From: Apostichopus japonicus
Lineage: Eukaryota > Echinodermata > Holothuroidea > Aspidochirotida > Stichopodidae
Assembly: GCF_037975245.1 (NCBI RefSeq)
Contig: NC_092572.1
Coordinates: 17,584,273-17,648,272, forward strand
Length of the DNA: 64,000 nt
Direction: 5' to 3'
The translations under genes and the position numbers were made by a program. The notes beneath the pieces are model-generated. The model searched no databases. It worked only from the letters and a program-made list of their open reading frames with translations, and was not told the DNA's origin. Positions 33,266 to 45,830 of the stretch are shown here, piece after piece (the first letter of the stretch is position 1; every line of letters begins with the position of its first letter).

Positions 33266-36200
33266 CTACAACAGGTTTCTCTGACAAGCGTACCAATTAT
33301 TATTCTGGCAATTTTCGGCAAACACGATGCTGCTGGTTAAGTCCACTACAGCACATTTCTCTCCCATATATGTATCAAGGAGACTCGGGCTATCTGCAGG
33401 ACTATCGCCATCATACCACATATCTGTGAACAGAACAAATATCTTCAGAACTAATAAAAAAATGTTACTCTACTGGGTGTGTATTACTATCATAAGGCTG
33501 AATGTATTACTATGCATAAGCTGAATGATTGCCAATTTCACTGAAAGAAATATAACCAACAACACTTTATTTTAAGTGAAGGTCTTTCTAACATTCGTAA
33601 AGTTTCATTTGACTAACCCTTGCTATAACAATGTTTTGAACTACACAACATTAACACAAAATATGCCATGCCGAGATGGATATTCATCCTCACCTGTGGT
33701 CTCATTCAACTGCGAGCTGACCCAAACAAGTCGATGCGATTGATCATGATGATTGCAATCGAAGTTAGTCGAGCTACTAACGGCACTTGCTGAGACCAGT
33801 TTGCCTCCAAGAAATCGGCAAGCTTCGCTCGCTTCATGGTGGTTCAGAAATCGCCTTTGACACGTATATCTCATCGTTGATGGCACCAATTGTCCTCCGT
33901 CGAATGTATTCCAAATAACTGTTAAGAAATATCACTTATATGCATGATGTGCATCTTGTTTTTATTTTCCATATACTGCTTTAGAAACCATGCAAATCCG
34001 TGCTAAATATGGAGTCACATGAATGCATACCAAATATCATATTACATATCTTCTATATATCTTTTTGCAATAATATTCCAAGCTTTTCAATATCATTTTG
34101 GTTACCTTAGATATCACTTTATATAAACGAAAACACGTATAATATAATACCTCTCAGAGTTTGCAGAGAACACCAACTTCCATCGGCCCATCGATAAACA
34201 AAATGGTTCAATGAGCCAAAATAATATGTCTGTACTTCATCGGTGAAAGGTCTTCCATTCATCTGTATATTTGTAACATTGGCCAGCAGAGTCTTCAAAA
34301 ATTATAAGAAAAGGATCACCAAAAAAGAGAGTTATCAACCAATGTTTGACAATCGACGTCAGAGATATTTTAAAACTCAACGATTCTTTAGCACGATCGG
34401 AATATTTAATTGCCGTTCTGAAATTATAAAGTAACTCCTGACTATGCAGTTTTTTTTATGTCAACTTAGTTTCACCAATTAATTTATTGTAGATAATGAA
34501 TTAAATACAATAGATGTGTGACAACTGCTGTGTAAGTATGAATTTTCTATCTTTCTTGCAACGTCTCCACAAAAATTGATAGTATGGATTCATCGATTAT
34601 TAAGTGGCACGGTAGTAATTACTATTTCAGCGTCATAATCGATGTCGTGAAGTGATTACGGCATTAACGTGTGATCTAAAGATTACAGGTTCGAGTCTTG
34701 GTTAGGTCATAACGTGCCTGATTTTACTGCACCCTATGGATTGCAAATTTCTTGTACTCCTTTATTAGGTTTGCGTTCATTTATTTAAGAGAGGAGTCTT
34801 TCTAGTCTCCGAATGTCTTCGTTAAACATTCTCGGGAACCTCTATTCCCATGGGCAAAGTTGATAATATCTCAGCTGTTGTGTAACATTTGTAGTTCCTC
34901 ATTCCTGCTAGGAACTGAGAGGGGGGAAAATATTCATTACCGAGTTTTCCGAGGACCGCAGAGGAGGTATCCAAGTTCCATTATCAAGTTTCATCACATG
35001 CACGTCCGCAGGGCAAGGTTTAACTTTCATCTGATCTATAAAGCGACACAAATTTGAAAAATTATATGAAGGAGCAGAATGTAGTTCATATCACGACTCG
35101 TCGAGTCCAGTAGATCGGAGATCTAGCCCGGGTCCAAAAAGTCCGAGTTCGTGATATGTTCCAAGCAGAAGCATTCCAAATGCAAAATAACCCTGAGTCC
35201 ACACCACTCCCAGTCTAAATCCAAGTCCGAGTCCCGGCTATAAACTACGCACGCTTTCAATCTCCTTTCACGCACCTCCTATCTGTCTCACCTCTAGTGG
35301 ACACCTCTTCTCTCATGTCATACTGTGACATATTTTGTCTCAACAAGTCTCAGCTGAGTAGCCTATCTAATTCCATCGACTGAGATGTAAGATTGAACGT
35401 TTGCACTGTACAGAAGTGCTCGACACTTTGGGAATTTGAGCAAATTGCTCAGTCAGACTTTTTGGTGACATAGCCTCTACTGAGGTCTCCTTTTGGAAAT
35501 AAATATGTGTTATAAAGAAAAGTACAAATGTATACGGCTGGCAAATTTGCTACAGTAGCCAAGTCTTTTTTGAAAGAATTTAGAAGTGGGGACGCAATTC
35601 AGTAAGGGACGTACTTGATTAGATATACACAACTGGACCGAATAAGAAGTTTGTCGGTATTTGAATAATGTGACAACATTCCTCTGGTGGATTCATTAAA
35701 AACCAAATTGTTTTTTGCTAAAATAATCCACCCATACTCAAAAGTATCCATCATTTCTAGTGTTATGGGGGCTTCGATCGCTTCAAGGGCTTCAATTGAA
35801 AAAGATTGGTGCCGACTTAACCGATCCCAATGCAGTTACATAAAGGTTTAATAAAGGGTAGTTTTTACGCTAGAAAATTAAAAATACTATATATCTGGGT
35901 CTTGACATTATGATTCTCGCTGAAGAAGGAGAAGTACTGGCCGTATATTTTTATGATTTACCAATAGATGTAGACGCAAAAGCTTTCTAAAGTAAATAAG
36001 CAAAGCATGTTCACATAACAAAATGTAAAAAGAATCGAAAGTATGGCGTATACCAACATTGACTGTAAAAGATTATATAAACTGAATTTGTAAGCATTCT
36101 AACCTTCATATTCACAGATGTATCCAACAGATTTGAAACACGGCAAGTCCCTCCATATGAATACGCCATCTTTTGTGTTCATAGCATAGCACCCACTCTT

Positions 36201-37098
36201 TGAATTGAAGGTATCCTTTATATTAAAATGAAATGAGTGGAATTTCATCATGGAACCATCATCCCAATGCAACGACTGGTTTAAGTCTACTCCTTCAAAA
36301 GTAAGATTACTCCATGTCGCTGAACGTGGAATCCCGTATGCACCTATCCAGTAGCTAGCGTCACTACCGTCTATGGCATTATGAAGGAAATCATTCTCCT
36401 GTTGGTTGTCTATGATGACAAGGTGAGAATAGTTTCCTTCACAACTAGCACGAGCATCGCCGCGATTGGCTGGTGTGGTCGCATTTACTATCATATAGCA
36501 GGAACCGTTCAAAAAGGTATCGAAATTCCTTGGACAATCTGTAAATAGAAATGCGCAATGCCGTCATATCATTGCTTTGTCTTCAACCTCATTTGCTGAG
36601 TCTCAAAACAAAAACAAAAGCCGCCACGAATATTACTGTCCGAAATAGGGCGCCTGTCCATTGTACTTTGCTTACTGTTTTTAATCACAAACCGTATAGG
36701 TATAAGTGCCATATAAGGTTATTACCACCCAACCCAACCTAAATCCTTCACTCTTAATTATTAATCTGCTGCCTCTCAAAGTGTTAAATTGTCTGTGGAA
36801 AACATCTGTCTTAATTGTACATTCACATGTGTACCTTGTACCACATGGTCGTAATTACGGCGACAATTTATTTATTAACATTACCAACGAATTGGCACTT
36901 CAAAGTTTTCTATAAATTATATTTTATTAGCTTTATACAGTTTAACTATGGTTACATTGACCAAATATTCTCACTTACTGTTGTCAACCGTTGTTGGTAA
37001 TGATGTTTCTGATGTCCTAATAGGTTGGGTACATTTAAAGAAACCTCTCACTTCCCTTGCCTTTACAACTGATGATACCTCACACTGGATACAATAGA
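33266..37098 (-). CDS. C-type-lectin-like gene with two lectin-type domains, partial
   Basis: Minus-strand exons: 36979-37098, 36104-36538, 34151-34292, 33694-33918, 33266-33423 (stop TAG at 33266-33268). Exon 36104-36538 is a whole C-type lectin-like domain: CPRNF start, WIGAYG, WDDGS, a cysteine before YAM, and WRDLPC...YICE at the end. Exons 33694-33918 and 33266-33423 join in phase 1 to form a second, more divergent domain (ASEACRFLGGKLVSA, VWVSSQL, MWYDGD, NWYACQR). No EPN or QPD sugar-binding triplet is seen, and WND is WRD in the first domain, so calcium-dependent sugar binding is doubtful. The signal-peptide exon was not found. Exon 34151-34292 is open only in a phase that does not fit the first lectin exon, so the model is broken there or lacks an exon. 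Expected role: secreted or surface recognition protein. Confidence 0.75.
34630..34800 (+). mobile_element. Possible tRNA-like SINE in a lectin-gene intron
   Basis: An A-box-like stretch (gtgaagtgattacggcatt) is followed about 45 bases later by a B-box-like caggttcgagtcttgg, then a body with gcaccctatggattgcaaat. Only one copy is in the window. Confidence 0.4.
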
Positions 37099-37416
37099 CT
37101 GTAGGAAACATAAAGTCAAATGTTATATCATGATCTTTGATATATTCCTGTTTGTTTTAACACACAAAAGATGACAATATTATCAAAATCATATTATTTA
37201 TAATCATATATCTTTTATTCCTGGGATTAGGGTGTGGGAGTTGGACTAAAATTTGCAGACTAAAATTAATGAGCATCAGCCCCGCTGGCGGACAGAATAT
37301 TACACACAAAAAAGTTTACAGTACATTAATATTAAAGGAGACACAAACCCAGAGCATTTCCTTAACTCTTATGATGGAAAGATATATTATAAACATTATA
37401 CACTATACTGGTGTGT

Positions 37417-37468
37417 GGTGGGGTGGGGGAGGTGGGGGAGGTGGGGTGAGGTGGGGTGAGGTGGAGTG
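37417..37468 (+). repeat. G-rich minisatellite
   Basis: Repeats of GGTGGGG, GGAGGTGGGG and GTGAGGTGGGG give at least six runs of three or more G within 52 bases, enough for a G-quadruplex on the plus strand. Confidence 0.75.
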
Positions 37469-38871
37469 GCAGAATTAACAATATGAGTGCGAGAACAGTG
37501 TTTGTGTCCTGTAACATATGAATGGTGCTACAGCCTTCTATGAAGGACTTATACCTACTTACTTACACTTGCTATACACTGCAGTGTATGATTACTATAA
37601 ATGAAGCAGAAGCGATATTTGGCTCTCTAGCTGTAGTTATTCACTCTCCTATCTGTTTCCTATCGATGTCTTCATCTATTGAACGCTTCCTGCTCATAAA
37701 TTCACAGTAACTCTATGAAAAATGTTTGGATTAAACAAATACGTCTATATCCTCTGTTCCATTTAAGTGAAGAAAGGAATGAAAATGCGTGGGATTTTCC
37801 CCTTTCGTGATGACGTTTGAATAAATTCAACTTGTTACAAGAGAGGTGAACATCCCAGATATCTATAATGTTCTTTCCATCTCCGTATTACTCCTTATTG
37901 GTATGAAAACCGAATGAGATGTTTGGACTAAAACTGCAAAAAATATAGTCGACTTGTAATGAAATCATGAATAATTAAGTTAAAATGTGTTAAGTGTCAT
38001 TAATATGACACCATTACCATATATTTCAATGTCCTTGCTGGCGTCAGATTGGTCAATACTGGTCTACTATGATGACTATATGCTTGTTATAGTTGAAAAT
38101 ACGTTGCTGTCTTATATTCGCGTCTTAAGATGTAGAGTTGTTTCTCTCTGTGCAGCTTGGTATGTTTAACTCATATGTACTTATGGCTCATAGGAAGCAA
38201 TTCACGAATATGCCTGCATTCACAGCTTTAACCGACCATACAGAAATCAGTAATAATTTTAACTGAGTGAAACGAAGCGTTGCGAAGGTAAATCATATCA
38301 TAATATATTACTATGGTGTAACTTTATTTGTTATTGAAGATTTTATGTTATTTATATGTACCCCAGGCCATTGTCATTCTTGCTCATGAGCTATTGCTCG
38401 TCCTTGTAGATGTTATATTGATAGCATTAGATGAGTAACTAATACTGTGTATTGTAACCCGTTATGTTGCTCTTCAAATCACCAATCACAAACAAATCAT
38501 CTGTACAAATTTTAGCAAATAAAGTGATTTCGAGTTGAAGAAAAAGGACATTCTCCGCATTTTTCGACCGACTGTGTTCTTTTCTAAGAAATAAAGACAA
38601 TGTAAGGCCAGGGAAAGTTATTGCTTCCGAGAACCGACATAGCTCTCGACTTCACAGGAGATTGTAAAATAATAAAATTATTAAGAACTAAAATATTTCC
38701 TGTTACCGAAATCATTTTTAAGTACGAAATTAACATGTATGATAATTTGTTGAAATAATTGATTATCACAGTGTCTATTGTTCTATTACTTATTGAAGCA
38801 CAAACAAAATTATAGGACATTGACTACAAAAAAGGCATTTCTTCTTTATAAATGTGACCCAGCCGTTGGCT

Positions 38872-38874
<3 letters not shown>

Positions 38875-38947
<73 letters not shown>
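38875..38947. repeat. TA microsatellite
   Basis: Uninterrupted TA repeat of about 70 bp. Confidence 0.95.
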
Positions 38948-38950
<3 letters not shown>

Positions 38951-39647
38951 ACGCTGAAATAAGGAAAAGCACAAACCGTAAAATATTCTCAGCAAGATCA
39001 TTTGTAAACTCCGTTTAAAATCCATCTTACAGTCTTGTTTTCTAGTAAGCAGTCCACAGGTTTGCCCTCGAATTTATTTCCTTACATATATATATATATA
39101 AGAGTACAAGTTGTAAGATGTGAATGATATTGTTATGGATGTCTCCACGGAAACCAAACTTATTATGCTTTTACAATTTCCCGGTTCGAAAAGCTCAAAC
39201 ACGTATACAATAACGGTGAAATTCGAATATGATAAGATTGATTTTTTGACATGTTGATTAAAATTTTAGACGGACTACCTAGCCCTCCTCATTTTTCAAA
39301 GTTCTATTGTTTGCACGCATATCTTTTTCATAGTGATTTATACTTGGATCAATAACAAATGTACTTTCTTTTAATGAGCCACACTATTAATACAGGTTTC
39401 ATATGAAGACAAATAATACCATGGGTTTACGGGCTACAATGGCTATAGCGTATGAAAAGAAAGACAGCGAAGTAAGGTATAACTTTAGCAAAACTCAACA
39501 TGTTATATTGGATGTGAAATTGTGAGATCGTATATGGTCTTATAAATAGTATTCTATGAAATACAATGGATTTTAACGTGGTCTATGTTCAGTGTAACAT
39601 TTGGGCTAGAACACACATGGGTATACACTGAAACCATAACTGATCAA

Positions 39648-40935
39648 CAGGGGCGTATCCAGGGGGGCGCAACAGGCGCGCGCCCCCCCCCCTATTGGCC
39701 GTCACCCAAAAAAAAAAAAGTTTAGCAAAAAAAAAAAAAAAAAAAAATGCTTTATTTTTTGTTTGCCAAAAAAAGGTTCTGGCGAAGTTCGGCGGCATAA
39801 TAGTTTTAGAAAAATAGATGGTAATTGTGTTTGTATTGTCACTATAAAACACTAAATGACATGCCAGCCATACTAAATTGTGCATTTTGTGTCCATATTT
39901 ACTGGAAATGTTGCTTATTATTAAGGTCGAAAAATGGATCACATATGGCCATGGGCGGCGATCCTGGGTGGAGGGGGGGATATATCCCCCCATGAAAATG
40001 GGTGGAGGGGATGTAATGCACCATATCCCCCCCCCCCCACCAAATGCCAGGGATAAGAATATTTTCATGCCTACATTTATGCATCTTCGTTAATGTACGG
40101 CTCTTTTTTAGCTTCATTTCTCGCCTACCATAAACGCAGTGCGATCTTTTCAAATAAAGCGTCTTTATAAAGCAAAAATAGTTGACTGTAGGCTTCATTA
40201 GCCCTATAGCAACAAAATGTATTATTGCGCCCACGGTATTGATATAGTACATATATGCACCCTCATAGTATTCATATAGGCCCTATAGTAGGCCTACACA
40301 CGTACATGTTCCCTCGAACAGCTGAGAATCTCATGTAACCAGGGTAATGCTTAATACACGTTTCACCTGGATGCCCTAGAAATCGGTACCTAGGAATGTA
40401 ACTATGTGTAATTGTGTATTGCATGTGTATAGGCCTATAATAGCCTGCATGAGGCCATTTTCTTCATCGAATAATATAACAGAGCTCTCGAACATTCTAA
40501 CGTTGCGCCTGAAACAAGATTGACAGGGGCAATTTTCCCAAAATAACACCCGAAATTTAAAAAAAAGTATTTTGGATCCTGATTATGAGATATTTCGGAC
40601 ATGACATCCCTATTTTAAAGTTGGGTATATGCCGCTTGGAAACCTCGGGAAGTGCCGTTTCCGGCCATCTAGAGGGTTTGTTAATCCCAAAATTTTCTTG
40701 TACGCTTCGCGCCAACTCATGGTGGCGCTACGCTTAGATAGTCAACAAGGTCATATCCCCCCCCCCCCCCCACTCGGAAGTACGGATCGCCGCCCATGCA
40801 TATGACACCATTTTTGCATTTCAGCCCTTCTTTGAAAGCAAAAATTGTACACTCCTCCCCTTAGACCCATCCCCCAGGACGGCGATCATTCATGCCTGGC
40901 GCCCCCCCTATTGGAAAATCCTGGATACGCCCCTG
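39648..40935. mobile_element. 1.29-kb TIR element with 6-bp target duplication and an empty-site paralogue
   Basis: Termini CAGGGGCGTATCCAGG and CCTGGATACGCCCCTG are perfect 16-bp inverted repeats flanked by GATCAA (39642-39647 and 40936-40941). The sequence around it (from about 39540 and on to 40960) recurs at 41349-41465 without the element and with a single GATTAA, so the duplication is 6 bp. No transposase ORF is seen. A second inverted-repeat structure is nested inside (39950-40798). hAT elements usually make 8-bp duplications; 6 bp points to another superfamily or a variant. Confidence 0.88.
39950..40798. mobile_element. Nested TIR element
   Basis: CATGGGCGGCGATCC at 39950 has an exact inverted partner ending at 40798, each followed inward by C or G runs. 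Flanking ATATG is seen on both sides but offset by two bases on the left. The inner part 40640-40740 shares the gtacgcttcgcgcc motif with the CAGGCG MITE family. Confidence 0.65.
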
Positions 40936-41348
40936 GATCAATGAAAAGGACTGATAGCAGTTGAAAAACATGGGTCTTGATTTGCCTGTACGAAATATTT
41001 GAATATATTACACTAGTACCGTACCTATGCCAACTATGCTTAAAAGACAAAAATATGTAATGACATTGAAACCATTTTGATGCATATTTGCATTTCTGGT
41101 TTAGCATCTCACAGTATCATGTTTCTTTCTTCAACTTGCAGATTGGAACAAACTTGCCACGTTACATTCAGGCATTGGAAAATAAAGGATAAGGGAACCA
41201 ACCATACGTCCTTGTTGTTTTAGGTATATGTTAACGCCATCACAGATAATTTTGGAGAATATTGCTGTGCTCCAGAAGAGTGTGATTGGTGCAGTTGATG
41301 CTCGTCTCAATGGTTGGTATGTTTTAAATGTTGAGCACCCACCCATTG

Positions 41349-41465
41349 GGCTTACAAATAGTATTCAATGAAATACAATGGATTTCAAGTGGTCTATGTT
41401 TGGTGTAAATTAGAACACACATGTGTACACTCCAACCATAACTGATTAATGTAAAAGGACTGAAT
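41349..41465. repeat. Duplicate of the 39540 flank with empty target site
   Basis: The segment runs from aatagtattcaatgaaatac through acacacatgtgtacac to aaccataactgattaatg and aaaaggactga, and matches the joined flanks of the 39648-40935 element. A local duplication therefore predates that insertion. Confidence 0.8.
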
Positions 41466-42870
41466 CCAGATGATACCAAATACAGATTCATAAGGTATAG
41501 GTATTGTGGGGAAATGTGGCAAATGAACTTGAATATTTGGCTGTCAGATCCACCTTTACCCAGTTAAATCTCTCTTTTTGTTTGTGAAAGTTAAAGGGCA
41601 TTTTTTCCTAGACATTTTAAATGCCGCATTTTATACTTATTATTGAGTGTGTAATAGTAAATACGAAAGTAATGATATTTTTTAAAAGTTTTTTTTCTTC
41701 AAGGTTCAATGAGAGAACTGAAAGCAGTGTGTTTTATTTTTACATCTCTCCTTTCGTCCATAATATGTTAACTTAGGTCTTTCAAAGCCAATGTAAATCA
41801 TCATTATCGTCACATGTTATAATTACTCATTATATTTTTACTACTGATACTTAAATATATACCAACTATAGCTGTTACGTAGCTAAATCTCTAGTACTAT
41901 ATATCGACAACAGCTATCAATGTGCACCCCGGGGGAATTTAAATTATTAAAAAGAAAGTTATCTCAACATACTAGAACTTCAGGAGGTTTCAACCCTAAC
42001 TCTTACCACACCCTTACTCACGGGGCCACCAAAAAATTCCATGATAATTGAAATGTCCTTAGAAATGTATTTTTGTGCTTTAAAATCCTCAGTCCATATT
42101 AAATTCTGGAGAAATGTCAATGCTCCCTTTCAAATGCATTTTTAAATGCACAATCGGAAACTATACTTGCTACGCGTTGGTGTATACAATGTCAGCTTTA
42201 CATATAAAACAAATTGCATTTTGTTGATGCAATTTTTGAAACGTTGCTCGGCTAATCAATGCAGTTGGTCTCAACAAAGCTTATCGAACTAATGTACATC
42301 TCATTCCGGCAAAATCAGCTGGCAATCGACTAAATGACCAATGGTCAATATGAGGTCTATTACTGATCTTAAATCTGGAAATGGGCCCTGAGAGCGGCGT
42401 GACAACTACCGAAAATAAAATATCCACTACGGCCAACATACTAAATGAAGACGAAGTTGTCTCCCGATGCACGGCCAAAATGTGAATTTAAAAGAAATCA
42501 TGTACTCAACAGAAAACGCCTGAGACTGCCGTATCCGTGCGTTGACCTGGTCATGGGTTAATATGGACTTTCCTCTAGGGGCCATAATATTGCTGCACCA
42601 CTACTATACACCACTGTCCCCAGCCCCAGACACCATACAAAACTGGGCAAATTTGACGGCTATCCGGTTAATTTTGGACCTGGCTTTTGATAATCCGAAA
42701 TGTGCGTGCCCCCACTTTTTTCTGGGCATCATAGATTCATCTTTATTTGTTCATGCTATGGATTTATACCCAACAATTAGATCCCAATCATTTTCCTGAC
42801 GGATTGAGCTGGATGTGTGCAACCATCGTCGGCCATTTCTTCTCTTGTGATCTACAGCGTGGCATGTTTA
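41466..42870. other. Intergenic
   Basis: No exon or repeat with a recognised class. Confidence 0.4.
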
Positions 42871-42871
42871 C

Positions 42872-43045
42872 AGGTGCTGTGGTCGAGTGGGTAAAGGTGG
42901 TGGCATTTGAAGCAATGTGGCTTACTAATCGGGAGGTTCCGGGTTCGATATCCGACCGGGTCATAGTAAGGTGTGTTTTGCATCCAAGAGCAATCGACGG
43001 TTTACCCATCTGAAAATGACTTTCTAAATTGGAAATATTCAAACT
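42872..43045 (+). mobile_element. tRNA-derived SINE (leucine/serine-tRNA-like head), intact copy
   Basis: gtgctgtggtcgagtgggta gives an A box (TGGTCGAGTGG) and ggttccgggttcgatatccg a B box. A body follows (ttttgcatccaagagcaatc, ctgaaaatgactttctaa). The same SINE, split by a transposon, lies at 48945-50496. Confidence 0.8.
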
Positions 43046-45128
43046 TAGAGTTTAAATGTTGCATTGGAAGCCACCCAACGTGTAAATTGTAATCCATAAG
43101 CCCTTGCGGATTTCTTTTATTATTTTTATGTCAACGTCCCTTTCCCTCACACATGTGCCAATCCGCACAACATCATCAACACATATGGACACTTTCTGAG
43201 TCTACTACTTGCAAATGTACCCCGTGCAATTTGAACTTATTGGCATAACATTTTTTTTCCAACCTGATATAAAGTGCTAATCTAAGACAATCAAACAATT
43301 CTGCTCAAAGAGTTTCTCTAGACTTCCCCATTGCTGATAAGAGCCCGGTGTTATATTATTTCAATTGAAAACAAAGGAAAATGTGTGTATTTGAATACTC
43401 ACATATGTGACAGCTGTGACTGAAACTATCTCTACGGTTTTTGTTCTGGAAATAAAGAATGAATTTACATCGTCATATTAAGTATCGTCTTTGTTGATGT
43501 GTTACTAAGAACTAACAGTTTATTCAATGTGAAGTTCTAGTTACACGACTCGGTGATAGACTTTGTGCAGTCATATGCCTACATGATGTTGCCCATTTAT
43601 TGTCAAACGGGAAAATAGGGGAACTATGCGATAGACGCTTTGTACACTATAGCTTCAACAATAGAGTAAACAGTTTACAACCGTTTATCTCACTGTAATC
43701 ACAACGACAGTAACCCATCCGCTCATACGCACAATGCAGGGATTACATGTTACTTTTTGCAGCATATTGGATCACATTTTCAGCAACGTTGTGCTGTTTT
43801 CTTCTTTTTGGCAATTCCCATAACTCATTCTGTCAACGAATGCACATCCCTTAAATTTACGTGACCTCTGTCTTACTTAATTGGAATTCAAAAAAAACTC
43901 AAATGTTTGAATATTCAGTTTATAACGTAATATTCAACTTTAGCTAGCATACTTAATATTCTTTCTATATGTGTTTTCTACAGTGAAGTGCATCCCTAGC
44001 CGACAAACCGATGGGTAACATGCTACTAACTTTTCCTCAAAAGTTTGAAAAAAGGGGGTTTGCACTGCCACCTCTGTTCCTTACCCATGTTTAAAATACT
44101 GTACGTAAACTTACTGTGGTATCTTTTAAGAGTTTGTACCGGTGGATGACGAAATGCGGCATTTATTGACATAGCAACCATGTTGCTTTCTTATATACGT
44201 TGTTTCTACCATACAAGAAATCCGTTAAGAGTTCTGAGCTCCCCGGTCTCCAAAGATCCGGTGACCGCAACCCATGGCCGGTGGTTTTCGAATGTTTACT
44301 TCCTAATACATGTGATCCCATGCCAAAGTATGTCAGGCTATTATAGGCGAAGGTGGGAATCAATCCCCGGACCTTCTTGTCACATGCCTAAACCCATACC
44401 AAAACAGACACAGTGATTCTACTGATGTTAATGCGTATGAAGGGCTGTAACTATCTGACTATCTGACAATCGACTGATATTCTGACAATGTATAAAGAGT
44501 TAACACTTTTAGAGGCAACCCAAGCCTTGCATTTTTACAGTAAATATGGTAGAAATGGTTGCAAAACGAATTCAAGTTAAACTTGAAGTAAATATATAGT
44601 CTGTCAGTTACTTCATACTCGTTTTCATCTTTCTCAAACGTGATAATCCAATGTCAATGAGAACCACTATATAGAGAAGATGCAAAAATTAATTGCTCCT
44701 TTGAGTGTCCAGATTCTAACTTCCGTATCATTTGGAAATAAAACGAAGTCTTAAATGCCATCGTCGGAGAAAGGTTTATTTGAATTAATAACAAAAATCA
44801 CTATAGGTTTCAAATATTTTCATTTCAGGTGTCTAGCAAATCGCTCATGCATCGGCTACATAGGAAAACGATCATGTCATACTAAACGGAGAAACGGAGA
44901 AAGTATTGATCGTGAAAAGAGTCACTTACCATTCACTGATACACAGCCCTTCATGTATTGTTTGATAAATGAGCTTCTAGTTAAGTCATATAAAAAAAAT
45001 AATAATAACTGATGAACAGAAGACTGTCATACTGTAGACTGTAACATACAATAACTAAATCTTAACATTCAGTAATGATCGTGAGTAAACACAATAATCA
45101 TTTACACTTAATCATGTTTCGATTTCTG

Positions 45129-45178
<50 letters not shown>

Positions 45179-45188
45179 ATAATTAGGT

Positions 45189-45221
<33 letters not shown>

Positions 45222-45830
45222 TTTTTTTTTATATTATATATATATATTTATTATATATATATATTTGAGTTTGTGTGCATAGGAAATAACGGAATAAGAT
45301 GTTAAACGACTATGCTGCATTTAGAGAAAGGCTGGATCTCGAGTGAAATACAAAAATGATTGGAGGTATATATATATATTTCAATAATACGAAAGAAAAC
45401 AGCAGAATTGTTATTCGAATAACTAGAATCACACGAGAGGGAAAGGGGCTCTTATATCATAATCGACACTGGGGATTTTAACCATAGTGTCAAGGGTAAT
45501 GTGGGTAAATATTTGACAACAAATATCTTGACGGGATGTTTTCTCAGGGATCGAAGGTGTTGACCATTTTTTTGTGCATCCATGCACTATCAATTTACAA
45601 AGTATGTGTACCTTGTGTATGGTAAAGAATGTTCTTAAGACGGGTACTTTGGCGTTAATTCTATGAACTTTGTAGCCGTGTGTTCCGGTACTATTACGCA
45701 TAACTTACTCAATTTTGGCTTGGAAGGATTAGGCAGGGTTCTTCGGTAACAAAACGTAGAAGTCAGAGTTTTTTAAATATATGAATATTCAGGCATTAGA
45801 ATATTAGTAATGATATATCATTTTACTTAC
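43046..45830. other. Intergenic or 3' part of the Ig gene
   Basis: The Ig gene must continue leftward because its last recognised exon ends in phase 1, but no convincing next exon was found. TA tracts are at 45131-45177 and 45190-45260. Confidence 0.35.
45131..45260. repeat. TA microsatellites
   Basis: Two TA tracts separated by ttgataattagg and a T run. Confidence 0.95.

Larger units (their letters stand above)
37099..39540. other. Intergenic; probable location of the missing lectin 5' exon
   Basis: Contains a G-rich tract (37417-37468) and TA tracts (38875-38947, 39085). I could not find a convincing signal-peptide exon with a donor site. Confidence 0.4.

Noticed and set aside
42872-42970. 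tRNA gene
   Set aside because: The promoter boxes fit, but a SINE body follows and a second, split copy exists; no acceptor closure.
44900-44985. Additional Ig-gene exon ending in GTAAGT
   Set aside because: The phase needed to follow exon 45831-46151 contains a stop codon.
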